A stretch of DNA of 64,000 nt from assembly GCA_024138025.1 (NCBI GenBank), contig JAMXBD010000391.1, positions 682,001-746,000 on the forward strand, read 5' to 3'. Shown in pieces: positions 12,732-24,064 of this stretch. The position numbers were made by a program, and so were the translations under genes. Source of the stretch: Combretum micranthum (taxonomy: Eukaryota > Streptophyta > Magnoliopsida > Myrtales > Combretaceae). Each line of letters begins with the position of its first letter. Position 1 is the stretch's first letter. The notes below the pieces were generated by a model. It ran no database searches, was not told the DNA's origin, and saw only the letters and a list, made by a program, of their open reading frames with translations.

Positions 12732-13020
12732 TAGGGTAAATTACAATGTATCAATGTTTGGCAACAGTTTATTTAAGGCATCAACGTAGTTAAAAAACAT
12801 GTATTAATATTTCTAAAAGTAGTCAAATAGGTATCAATAATTGATGGTTGAAGAAAATAAAGAGGAAAATTCAGTCAAACTAATCCAAACATTCTACCTT
12901 CAATAAACTTATAAAATATCGGTATATACCTTATTTGACTCATCTTTTTATTTTAACTACTTAAGAAGTTTATATCTTAAAAAATTTATCATTAAATGTT
13001 GGGATGTTTTATAGTGTATC
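12732..13020. mobile_element. Inverted-repeat MITE, about 290 bp (unit A)
   Basis: The left half (from TAGGGTAAATTACAATG, through ATTTAAGGCATCAACG and GTCAAATAGGTAT) matches the reverse complement of the right half (ATGAGTCAAATAAGGTATA, AACTTCTTAAGTAGTTAA, ACATCCCAACATTTAATG). The whole element is one imperfect fold-back. It has no coding sequence. The unit B copy is at about 54519-54815. A cluster of one-base gaps relative to that copy falls inside it (see findings). Confidence 0.55.
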
Positions 13021-13560
13021 CATAACAAAAATAATAAATTATTGAACAATGAGGTGGAAGGGTGAATTATTGCTCATTATTTTACATTGTAATAACTGAT
13101 GCAGGATTATTATTCAATATTTAAAATGTAACTGAAAATTAGGATAGTAACATTGCAAATAATGAAGGAAAATTTATTATTCATTATGTTTAAATTGACA
13201 AATCCAGTTTTGCCACAACATTGAATTCCAAACAAGCTCATGCTCCAACGAATACGCATGCCGAACATACTCTTGTTCATCACATCCCGTTGCTCACTCC
13301 TTCACTCCCTTTGACTACCTCTATATATTTTGCTTCAGCTCTTGCACTTAGATGCCAAATTCCGTCAAATATTTTAAGACGTGACTGCTCCTTTAATTAT
13401 ATCATTGCACATATTGTCTTAAATAATCCATAATATAAAAAATATATTTTACACAATATTGAAGTAAATTAATGAAAATAGAGAAAAACGGTTAATGGAA
13501 AGGATCGATTCCTTAATGTTAAGACATCAGAATATTAGCTACACAATATATCTCTATTAG

Positions 13561-14501
13561 AGATAACTAAGGCTGGGAAGAATTTTGTTTTAATTGGTTT
13601 ATAGAAGAATTCGAATACCTACTTATAAATTGTGTTGAGTTTGCTAACACAGATTATTTATAATGGCATCATGCCAGACTTGGTTGGCATATATATATAC
13701 ATATATATATGATATAAATTGCAAATCTTAACCAAAATCCCACCAAACTATAATAGTGAGATGTGTTTAATGGATTTAATCCATTTATTAATTATATTAA
13801 TAAATATACGATATTATATTCAATTGTTGGATCATGTGCCAACTGCCAAGCAAAAAAGGACCGAATACCAACGATTGACCACATCACATCATACATAAAT
13901 TTAATACTATTGTTTTCGTGAAAAGTTAATTGGAAAAATTCATGAATCATATTATAAAAAATATTATAATATTTGACCACATTATATCATTGATGATGTA
14001 TCCCGATTCGGTAGGTAAATTTAATACTATTAAATCATAAAACGTTAATTGGAAAAATTCATAAATCATATTATTAAAAATATTATAATGTTTGACCATA
14101 AAACTAAATAAAAAATGTTTTATACATAGAATGGTCTTTTATATTTTTGTTACTTATATTTTTTATTCAAGTTTTGAGGAAAAGAAAAAAGAAAAAGCGG
14201 TTTTGTCAGAATTAAAAATTTAATAAAAATAAAGGAGTAGTAATCATTTCAAAAGAAGGATTATTAATTTGAAACAGAAGTTACGGTAGTGCATGATAAA
14301 AAGTAGTTATTGGAATGCGAACTACTCAGGAGAGAGAGCGAGGCGACCAAAGTCAAAAGAAAGAGAGAGAGAATGTGGTGGATGGGTGGGCGGGCGGTCA
14401 TTATTGTAGAAATATAATTCTACCATATTAGTCAATCAAAATTATTAAGAATTCTCGAAGGTAGTAAATTTTAACCGTTCAGTCTTTGTGAAATGAAAAA
14501 G
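13561..14501. other. 941-bp segment present in unit A, absent from unit B
   Basis: Unit B passes directly from the sequence ending CTCTATTAG to the AATAATGTTATTTTAAGG sequence that follows this block in unit A. Inside are two tandem copies of an AT-rich unit (13875-13972 and 13973-14090), each starting TTGACCACAT and containing TTAATTGGAAAAATTCAT. The second copy carries about 20 extra bases. No coding sequence. Confidence 0.8.
13875..14090. repeat. Tandem duplication of a 98-118 bp unit
   Basis: Two adjacent copies share TTGACCACAT, AAATTTAATACTATT, GTTAATTGGAAAAATTCAT and AATATTATAAT in the same order. A third start (TTGACCATAAAAC) follows at 14091. Confidence 0.75.
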
Positions 14502-15596
14502 AATAATGTTATTTTAAGGACAATCATAAAAAATATGAAAAAAGAACAATGAATAATAAGATAGCTATTAACTTATCGATCTGTAATAATCGTATGCAAA
14601 TATTAATAATATAAAAATAATTATCTGAATACTATCGTGAAACCACATAATCAATATGTAATTTTAGGTATGTTTAAATTGTTTGATTTTCACTTGTTTT
14701 CTATCTGTATTTTATATACATTTGTTATCTTATTTGTATTTGATCTGTTTGCTTTATTTATGAGTAAAAATATCTGTTTTTCATCCATATTTGTTTATCG
14801 ATAAACAGTACGTTTGAAAACGATAAAATAAAATGTTAAAATGACCAAAATAAAACAAATCAAATAGACCCTTTACCTTTTTATTGTGTTGTGTGCCTTA
14901 GACCCCGGTTGTTTTGAGGAAAAGTTTTTGTCAATGAAAAACGTTTTTTTTTCATGAAAAAAATTTATTTGAAAAGTAACGTATTTTTAAATGCTTCGCT
15001 AATTTTATGTAAATAGATTTTCATTGTTCATATAATTTTTACGTAATTCACATATTTTAAATATGAAAAATGAAAAAAAATCATATTATAATGATAAATA
15101 AATCTATTTAAAAAAAATATTTAAAAAGTTAATAATAAATATTTTTTATAGTAAATGATTGGTGATGAACTCATGAATTATGAAAAAATGACTCACTCTT
15201 TTATATCCTGTAAGTTATTTTCCTAAAAATAAGCTATAAATGGGTCAATATATTCCAAGACAAGGAAAAATATTTTTCATTAAATGCCCACTTTTTAAAA
15301 AAAATTGAAAAAAATAAAAAGAATCATTTTTTTGAAAAATATTTTTATTTAAATAAATGGGCCTTAAGTAATAACTTTTATATAATTTGCATTGAGATTG
15401 AATTGGTACATATGTGTTGAGCCCGAAAGACTGACTCCTATAAATAACATAAGATTTTAAATCAAGTGATAATTATATAAGAGATAAAAAAAATTGAAAA
15501 TTCACTTATATAAAAAGGAGTAGATGATTGGACTTCATTATGAAGGATTTAAGTTTAATTTATTATCTGGATTTAACTCTAACTAAATGATAGGGC

Positions 15597-16558
15597 TTAG
15601 AGAGTTAGCCCAATTGTATTGGGATGATCATAGGAGAATTGACATGGTAGGCTGGGAGTAGAGTTTGTTGGAATTAGATTGTCCAATTTCAATATTTTTG
15701 AAATTGGCTCACACACATTACAAATAAAGGCCTTAATGAGTCTGGGTCCACAAGGGAGCCCATATTTATATCCACAATAAGAGGGACTCATCCTAGACGT
15801 TGGTTGTTTGTCTTATTTGCTAAACGATATCGACAGTTAGATTCTCTATAAATACCATTAGTTCTTACCTCATTGTAATATGTGAAATATTTGACAGACA
15901 CCGTCATGCTGCTGTATTTCTATTTTTGTGAATCGATTACTTGACTCACTCAAAAACATGCACGATATTCGTGGTACCTAGTGAGGTTGATATTTTTTAG
16001 CTCTCTCACATGTCACGCATGTTAAGGCCTAGTGAGATCGCCTACTCTTCCTCTCTATCCGATTCTCTTTTGATCACCTTCGTACGTGTCGTTTCCCTAG
16101 ACTACTTGTAGCGTGATATTCACGTAGCACGCACGTGATCGTATCCAGATCCATACCGACACAAAAGGATTATTTTGTAATTAGATAAAAGGTTGTACTT
16201 TGGATTCTATTATTTAACACCAATAAAAGTGGGTTGGTTATATATTAGTAGATGGGATTTTAAATTTTGACACATCATTTTACTCAAAAAAAAAAAAAAA
16301 AACTACTATTAATTTTACCATAGAGCTTGATTCCATGATAAATTTGAACATATATCTGCAAAGGGGCGACAGGTGGCAGTACGAACGATCGCATAAAGTG
16401 CGGAGACGCCAGGAGATAATCATGAATACGTTTGGAATACGTAGACACATTTACTATAAATTCCACATCTCTCTCTCTTTCTCTTCCTGCAAGAATTGAA
16501 TTCCAGACGGATGCGCGTTCGTCACTGACTTTCACTCCCTTCTTCAACCGCCTTCCAC
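15597..16558 (+). promoter_or_regulatory. GSTL-A upstream region (one of three copies)
   Basis: About 1 kb upstream of GSTL-A. It is also present at 56486-57426 and, in part, at 58424-59306 in unit B. An internal TATA-like CTATAAATACC near 15847 and a run of GC-richer sequence (15900-16160) suggest that part of it may itself be an old LTR-like sequence. A TATAAAT near 16456 precedes a CT microsatellite. No binding site can be assigned with confidence. Confidence 0.5.
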
Positions 16559-16565
16559 TATAAAT
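16559..16565 (+). promoter_or_regulatory. TATA box of GSTL-A
   Basis: TATAAAT in the context CCACTATAAATTACG, 72 bases upstream of the start codon. The same box and spacing occur before GSTL-B (59307) and the truncated GSTL fragment (57427). Position and conservation support it as the core promoter element; the transcription start was not determined. Confidence 0.6.
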
Positions 16566-17026
16566 TACGCTTCCACCTCCTGCTTCGGCGCATAGACGCC
16601 TTTCCGTATCTAATTCTCTCTTAATACCATTAAGTCATGGCTGCTCCGTAAGTAAAGCACTGCAACTTTTTTTTTTTTTTTTTTTTTCTTTAATCTTTAA
16701 ACTTATGTTCATAAATTTGATTAAACTAGTAGGACTAATAATAATCTTGTGTTTTTGTGTTGTTCTTTTGTTTGCTAGAGCTGTCAAGGAACATTTACCT
16801 GAACCCTTGAATTCCAGTGATGAACAACCTCCATTGTTTGATGGAACCATAAGGTTTGATTTGATTTATACGATAATTCTTGTTCTTTTTTCTTTTTTTT
16901 CCCTTTAAGCTTTTGTTTTTGGTTTGATTATTCTTTGTAATGTGTTTTATTGTTGATTTGTGAAGGTTGTACTTTTGTTATACTTGTCCGTTCGCTCAGC
17001 GTGTGTGGATCACTAGGAACATTAAG

Positions 17027-18283
17027 GCAGGTTCTTTTTTTCGTTTTTCAATTTTGTTTCATTAGTTCTTGTGAATTATATTTTTTTTTATCTTTAGTAG
17101 CATGAACATTTAAAGGCGGATGGAAGGATGTGAATTTGCTGTCCTTAAATTTTTAGAGATGTTATAAAATAAGGCCTTGTCTGTTTCAAGAAAATCTATT
17201 TGTTAATTGGAAAAGCGTTTTACCTATAAATGTTTTCTAGCAAATAGTGTGTTTTCTCATGTTTGATTGGTTTACAAAAGTATGTTGGAAGAATTTTTCG
17301 GTGAAATTCCGAGGCGCCTAATTGAAAGAAAATTTTATGGAGATAGGAATGATTGGCAAATATGGATGCCTTTGCTTTATTGCTAGGATCATGGTCATCT
17401 ATGTCTAGATTATTTATGGGGAATATGACACTTAAAATTAACAAATTAACCAATATCCAAAGAGAAAATAAGCTAATGATGGGAATGTTATTTATAAGGC
17501 ATAATTTGAATTTCCATAGTTTTATGTAAAATTTGGAATATTCTATATATTTGTTTGTCCTATTAGCTATTTAATGACTTAATTTTATATCTAATGGTAA
17601 TCAAACCATTGAAACACTTAATATATCGATTATTTATATTAATCGGATAATTGACTGAAGTTCCCATATATTTTATAATAAGAACTTTTGAAAATAATTT
17701 ATTCTTTTTAAGATGATGGAAAAATCTAAATATTTAACCCTTTACTTTTGATTTCTATATATTTCTTGGGTAGACATACCATGGATACACTGCTAGTTAA
17801 AGTTAAATGTTAGAGGTGTTGGGAAGGATTAGGGACATGTGATTTGGTTGGAGGTGGTGCTAGGCTCCTGCGTGTATCTTAAAGAATTTAGGAAAATAAT
17901 ATGGATAGGCAAACATATGTCATTATTTGTACATGTATTACTTCACAAAATAAAATTTATAATTATGTTTCTCAAAATTTTAGGTTTAGATGTGTTTTAT
18001 TTTGAGGTGGGTACATGTTCCTCTAGTTTCCATAAAACCTTTATCTTTGGTAGATTAACTTTTCTTCACTTAATTGTGGAATAACATAGTTGTTATTTTG
18101 CATGAGAAATGTTTGTTTTCCAACCTCTACATGCAAAGGAACCCTTTAGAGATAGTAGAGATCAAAAGAAAAAAAATCTCTCTCTTAGATTTGTAGATTT
18201 TATCAAGTGTTTGTGTTAGGCCATCTATTATTTTTGTACTTCCAATTATTATTCATTCTAGTGTTGTTTCATATGAGTTTCAG
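17027..18283 (+). other. GSTL-A intron 3, GC-AG type
   Basis: Only AAG|GCAGGT at 17026/17027 joined to TTTCAG|GGATTA at 18284 keeps the frame and gives the family sequence NIKGLQDKIK. Using the nearby GT (AAGGCAG|GTTC) would shift the frame. The same arrangement is found in GSTL-B. The 1.26-kb intron contains no recognisable gene. Confidence 0.75.
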
Positions 18284-19418
18284 GGATTACAAGACAAGAT
18301 TAAATTGGTACCCCTTAATCTCCAAGACAGGCCTGTCTGGTATAAGCAAAAAGTATACCCTGTTAATAAGGTCTGGTTTTCTTGTGATTATTATCTGGAG
18401 CATTCTGAAATGTGAATTTGTTTAAATACAAATTATGCCAATGATTAATCATAATATTTTGCAAGGGTAGATCCTTGATGCTATTACAAAAGACCCCAAG
18501 AAAATTAGGCTGCATTTGTATAACTTGGAGATCTAGTTGCAACTTTTTTGGAAATATTACCTGGATGGTATTTTTTTTCTCTGTATTTTGAGTACTTTGT
18601 ATATAACCAAATAAGTTATTGGAATGCTGAAGCTTGCAGGTGCTTGTACTAAAATTTTTCCTCCTTATCATAACCTTGTTTTTTGAAAGGGCTTTTGTGC
18701 TGAAAGAAGTTGGCAGAATTCATCCTGCTGGTCCTCTTATATGTGTGTGAGTGGAAAAAGGGGTGGGGAGGTGGGGGTAGGTTGTGTTAAGGTGGATGTC
18801 AAGTTGGCATAATGCAAGAATTACATATGTTCTTAACATAGGCATTTGCTATGCATGCTCTTTTTCACATGATGGGCCAATTATTGTTGTGTGACTATCT
18901 TTTTTATCCTTTCCAGGTGCCAGCACTAGAACACAATGGCAAGATTATAGGGGAAAGTCTTGACTTGATAGAGTATTTAGATACCAACTTTGAAGGGCCA
19001 TCTCTACTCCCTGATGTGAGTACTACCTAACCTTAAGTGAATATACTTCCTTTATTTGCATACTTTCCATATCAGATCTGTTAATGTTGTAGGATCATGA
19101 AAGGAAGATTTTGCTGAAGAGCTTCTGTTTTGTGTTGATGAATTCATGAAAATTGTCTTTACCTCATTTAAAGGCGACCCACATAAAGAAACCAGTAAGA
19201 GATTGAGATCAAAGTTTGAGTATGCCTTTATTTTTGCCTGCAGTCTATAGTAGAAAGTTAATGCTTTTGTCGTTATACCAGGTGCTGCTTTTGGTCACTT
19301 GGAGAAAGCTCTTCACAAGTTTGAGGATGGACCCTTTTTCCTTGGTCAATTAAGTTTGGTAAATATCTTGACATGATTTATTGTGCTATAAAACGTGCCA
19401 GGAAGACACATGTATTTA

Positions 19419-19753
19419 GTGATGTAAACAAGTCGAATTGAATTAATACAATGCTAAGTTCTAGCTTGAGTTTGACTTGGAATTTAGAGCTTGAGCTAAT
19501 TCAACACTCAAAATGCTCAAATTCAACTTGATTTGAAGCATATGATTTAATTAAAAATTATCTCTTAGGCTTCACTTAAGTTTGATAAGGCTCCTAGGCC
19601 AATTTGGCCAAATATTATGTAGCTCAAGCTGGACCTAGTGAACTATTCAGGTAAATTGAACTCAAAGTTAACTCATCTGCTACTAGATCAAACTTAAGTG
19701 ATATCAAGGCAAACTTGAGTAGCTTGTAAGTGCCTTTGGCTCTTTTACACCAC
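19419..19753. mobile_element. hAT-like MITE in GSTL-A intron 7
   Basis: The left end (TTTAGTGATGTAAACAAG) and the reverse complement of the right end (ATTTAGTGGTGTAAAAG) form a terminal inverted repeat. The interior has repeated AGCTTGAG / CTCAAGCT-type sequence. It is about 335 bp, has no coding capacity, and is also present at 62193-62527 in unit B, so it predates the duplication. The exact target duplication is unclear. Confidence 0.5.
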
Positions 19754-20589
19754 TAAATTTACCTGTGCACTTTTTCTAATATCTTGAAGACACTGGATTA
19801 TTTTAGATTTATGGTTTGATGTGATACAGGTTGATATTGCATACATCCCCTTAATTGAAAGATTCCAAATCTTCTTATCAGAGGTCTTTAGCTATGATAT
19901 TACTGCTAGCAGACCTAAGTTAGCTGCATGGATTAAGGTATGTAAATAGGGGGAGATGTACTCTTACATTGTTGTTTGTAGCCTTATTATGGATCCAGTA
20001 TGCCTTTTGTTCCTTCAGTTAGTTTCTGGACGAGAGTAGATTACTGTGTTAGCTATTGGGTACTATACTGTTGCATTGGCTAATGCTTCAAAAGTATGTC
20101 CTCTGATAATTTTCATCTTCCTTGAAATATATTTATTTCGAGTGTCTTATAGAAATAGTGATGAATATACAGTCCTATCATCTCTTATTCTTATAAATAG
20201 AAGGAGGGATGCTATGAGTTTTGTATCTTCTTTGGCCATATAGGTGGTGTTTACTAAACAGTTATAATGCAACCAGGAGTTTAGCAAGTTTCTATCTTAA
20301 AAATTTTATCTGCTTATAGATATAATGTCCATGTAAAGATGACTAATAGGCTTGAATTTTCTCATCTAATCGTATATTGCAGGAAATGAATAAGATTGAT
20401 GCCTACACTCAAACCAAAACTGAGCCCAAGGAACTTGTCGAGTTTTACAAGAAGATGTTCATGGTAGTGTAATTAACTAATGAATATTCAAACTTCATAT
20501 ATGAGCACTATATTTTCCCTTTTTCTTGTCATATACTTTTTTCCTTACTGCCTAATCAGAGGACTTTGGCCTTGCAGGCACAGCAGTAA

Positions 20590-23500
20590 AGATGCCAACT
20601 GCTTATGTTGTTTCTCGCATATGCGAAGGTTTGAATAAATTAGACGAGGGAATGGATGCCTTGATGAATTGTTTTCCCTTTGATCGCATTCTTGTTTTCA
20701 TGTCTACTCCTTATTCGGACTCACATCTAGTCTTCTATTCTCTTCTTGTCTCATAAATTCGAGGATGTTATTAAACATTTACCCAGTAATAATCATATGT
20801 TCGGTGCTGCTGTCTTAATTAATATGTGAATGTGGATGATGTGGTTTTATGTTAAAATAATTTATCAAAAAAAAAATTGGAGACTAAGGATAGAAAATGA
20901 GGCAGGTCTCCATAATATGAACTAACAAATCTTTAGGAACTCCGTATGAAAAATAGAATTATATAGAACAGAACGGAATATCGTATGCCATTAAAACACA
21001 AAATACTGAGGAATTGTCAATCCCATTCGATTTTCATAGTGTTTTATATGTTTGGCCACAAAATTTAGTAGTTTGGATGGATCATATAAGATTTGATTTT
21101 TATCTGTTCTTAAAATCTGATTACTACCTGGATGGTTTGTATAGCTACTTCAAATTAGGTCTTACCTGTTTCTATAATAGGGATATCACTAAGTGGGTCT
21201 TTATAGGCATTCAATTTATCTGGTCCATAATATTAGATTAAAAATCTCGTAAGTTTAGCGTTATGATATAGTCTTTTGATCTTTATAGCAATTGTTTTGA
21301 AAAGAGTATGTCGTTTTTTTATTTTAAGTAGTAGGATTTTTCTCTAGTGGGAAGTTATTTTGTCTTGTAAGGAAAATTGTTTTTAATTTAACAAATAAGG
21401 AGAAACGAAGGATAGTGTTTTAAAAAAAATATATGTCTTCAAATAGATAGAGTCTTAGAGTGCAAATACCTGGATTGAAACCTAGTTTCTATCCTATTCT
21501 AAATTTATGTAAATATGATGATTTAATTGATCCTTTATGGTTAATGGCATCTACTTATCATGCTACTTTCGAATAAGTTTTATGCAATGCTCTTCTTTAC
21601 AATGTAGATGTTAAGCTAATTTATATGGTTATTTACAGTTATATGCCATGCATTCTTTTGAATTAAGCATGATGCAGTGCTCTTCCTTTCGATATAGATG
21701 ACCACCTCATTGGTAATTTGTATAGTCCTTTAGGGCCAAATGGTAACTACATCCTATACTTTCTTTCAAATAAAACTTGATACATTGCTCTTCTTTGGAG
21801 AATCGGTATAACCTTATATCTAGACCACAATAGTTATAGTTATTTCAAATAATGATTAAGGATTCACTATTTGATTTTAGTTCAATTTTTATTGACTCAT
21901 ATCTTGATAAAAGGTCAAAACTCACAATTTGATGGGTTTAGAATTTCGAATCCTAATTTAATTCAGTACTTTTGATGGGGAAAAAAAAAAGAAAAGGAAA
22001 GAAATTGTTTAATCAAAATCATCTTTTCATTAATAGCACAAAAATGCCTATTTCCTTTAATTGCTAAATGCTATGAATTATCACGTATATTGGGTTAAAC
22101 ACTCGATTCACCAAGTGCAATTCTGTGGACTGAGATTGCCGGTTCTTAAAACCAATCCGAGACTAACTTTTGCAAGGGAATTCTTGGCTCAACTATTTTA
22201 GGAACCCTAACTTATTGGTTCCATGTTGCTTATGGACTTCGACTAAGGCTTACTTGTTTACACCATTATTATCAAAACTAGTCTGGATCGGCCAATTCGA
22301 TCAGAACCTGCACTAATGCTAGGTCGAGTTTTGCTCAAGACTCGTTTTTTCATCAAACTAGCAAGACCTGGTAAACCTAGGTAGTCAAACCAGGAAACCT
22401 AGGAGGTCGAACTAGTTGACCTGGACTGAAAAGTAAAAAACAAAATAAAAAAACTAGAAATTTAAATATTTATTCATACTTTATTATAAATTTATAAAAT
22501 ATAATTATTATATCATTTTTATTTAATAATTAATTGATTAATTTTATCCAAATATATATTTAATTGAGTGATGTTATATATATATTGGTTTTTCATAATT
22601 AAATTATCTCTTATATTTTTACTTTTTCGTGATCTCTGTTTGATCCTCAGTTTAAATCGGTTCGGCCTCTGACCCTCCTAGCTTGTTTGGGTCAAACCCT
22701 GGTGTAGTTCTAACAATATTAGTTTATACATCTATAAATCTAAACATGAGCTAGGTCTAACCTGTAAATCGATAGAAATATTGGATTAGCTGTTCAGTCG
22801 TATTATTAGACTGTTCTAGATTAGATCTCACCAGATTCATGATCTGATAAGTCCGAGCCAATTTAGCCTGATGCCGAGGTGTAATACACCTAATATATAA
22901 TGCCAATAATTTTTGCAGGACAAAACCAGCACCACTGTGTAAGACTATAGGACAATTACGACCTATCACAAGCATCAAGAGAATAGAGACACCCATCTAG
23001 ATGAATAATTTTGAAATCTAAACTGCTTTATTTATTTAACATCCAAAGTGCGGGAGTTCTCCATTTAATGAATGTCCCGATCATTAATATAAATAGTCTT
23101 TTTTTTTTCCCTCGTCGCTGATATAAATAGTTAAATACGAAAGTTATTTAATAAGTTTTTCTCAATCATGGGACTAGTCCAGTACGGATGGAAGTTTTCC
23201 AATGGGATCATGCCATTTGAGATGGAGTCCTTAAGCTTAGAAAGATGTAAACATTGGGATAATTTTAAGTAAGATTCCATCAATTACAAATAAATTATAT
23301 AGAGTGTGACATATTACAGATAAAAAAGATTTAAGTGAATATTAACACAAGACTAATTGATTTGGTAGTTAATTTAAAAACTATATATTATTTTGTTCGT
23401 ATGTTAAAATGTAATTAGTAGTTATTTATAGCATGTATGTACACATTATTTTTCCGATACAAATGATGGAGAGGCTTTTGAGAAAGAAAAAAAAAAAAAA

Positions 23501-24064
23501 AACAGGTGTTTACATATAAGTTTAAACAAAATATAAATATTATGATATGTGATGCTTATGAAAAATATATGTTTGCATACAAGAACAAATAAAGATACAA
23601 TTGTAATGGAAGAACATGCTTATATGTATCATCTATACTGCAAGTAAAATTTGTCTGTTTGTTTGGCTTTTTCGGCAGATACAGACACTTTTTTTTTAAC
23701 AAATTATTTATCAAGAAATAGATATAGATAAAAAAAAGTTGGCAGTTCCTATTAAAAGATCGAATAGATCAAATATAAATAAAATATATATGCAAATTGG
23801 ACATATTTACTCGAATCATTTTGAAAAAGATACAGATACAGATGAAAAACATACCATCCAAACAAACCCTTAATTTTAGTTTCCATCACTTGAAAAGGTG
23901 CACTTAAAATCAAATCTATATCAAGTCCATTCTAATTATTATAAATACAAATCTGCAGGAAAAAATATTCATATCATGGCTTTCTAGCCTGACTTTGAAA
24001 CAAAACTACCATCACGGTGGCAAATAGAGATTTATAATAACAATAATAATGATGATGATGAAAA
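20590..24064. other. GSTL-A 3' region and intergenic spacer
   Basis: About the first 200 bases after the stop are likely 3' untranslated region. The match to unit B can be followed to 21228, where the window cuts the comparison. The rest is AT-rich with a MITE-like block (22267-22715) and dispersed-repeat sequence near 23650-23880. No further gene recognised. Confidence 0.6.
22267..22715. mobile_element. Probable MITE with GGTTCGATC-type ends
   Basis: A GC-richer left arm (ACTAGTCTGGATCGGCC and following) and a right arm (AAATCGGTTCGGCCTCTG and following) in opposing orientation flank an AT-rich core of about 200 bases. A similar arrangement is seen at 35361-36610. I could not define a target duplication. 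Confidence 0.4.

Larger units (their letters stand above)
13021..15596. other. Intergenic DNA between the MITE and the GSTL upstream region (unit A)
   Basis: No gene recognised. A short open stretch at 13221-13433 is also open in unit B (55018-55230), but it starts with a non-ATG codon and resembles nothing I know. The region includes the unit-A-only block 13561-14501. From 14640 to 14880 there is sequence (TCTGTTTTTCATCC and similar) related to stretches near 23650-23880 and 34620-34830, so a dispersed repeat family is likely. Confidence 0.5.
16637..20589 (+). pseudogene. GSTL: Lambda-class glutathione transferase, frameshifted copy (GSTL-A)
   Basis: Ten exons match GSTL-B one for one: 16637-16647, 16779-16853, 16966-17026, 18284-18370, 18917-19015, 19093-19194, 19282-19358, 19830-19937, 20383-20463 and 20578-20589. 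The thioredoxin-like half contains [11 protein letters not shown] with the class-typical catalytic cysteine. The helical half contains [20 protein letters not shown] and [18 protein letters not shown]. Exon 6 lacks one G between 19109 and 19110 (AAGATTTTGCTG against AAGATGTTTGCTG in GSTL-B). The frame then runs to a TGA about 37 bases further on and removes most of the C-terminal domain. Splice sites are otherwise kept, including the GC donor of intron 3. The gap is a single base, so a sequencing error must be excluded before the copy is called dead. Confidence 0.85.
1..21228 (+). repeat. Segmental duplication, unit A (direct repeat of 42843-64000)
   Basis: The whole stretch is recognisable, in the same order and orientation, from 42843 to the end of the window. 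Landmarks pair up along it: position 1 with 42843, the TBC exon start 9196 with 50970, the GSTL start codon 16637 with 59385, and 21228 with 64000. The match covers introns and intergenic DNA as well as exons, so this is DNA-level duplication and not retroposition. Differences are scattered substitutions plus large indels (unit A has about 1.04 kb at 4836-5874, 93 bp at 9040-9132 and 941 bp at 13561-14501 that unit B lacks). Both ends run into the window limits, so the true boundaries are unknown. Confidence 0.97.

Noticed and set aside
13221..13433. 70-codon ORF open in both units (also 55018-55230)
   Set aside because: It starts with a non-ATG codon, and the two copies are young enough for chance conservation of an open frame. 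No motif recognised.
16635..16908. ORFs on both strands across GSTL-A exons 1 and 2
   Set aside because: They run through the poly-T intron 1 and ignore clear splice sites; only the spliced plus-strand frame matches the GST family.
20461..20472. GSTL-A ending at the stop directly after exon 9 (MFMVV)
   Set aside because: A downstream exon of 12 bases with a CTTGCAG acceptor gives the family-typical AQQ ending in both copies, so the read-through stop is less likely to be the real end.
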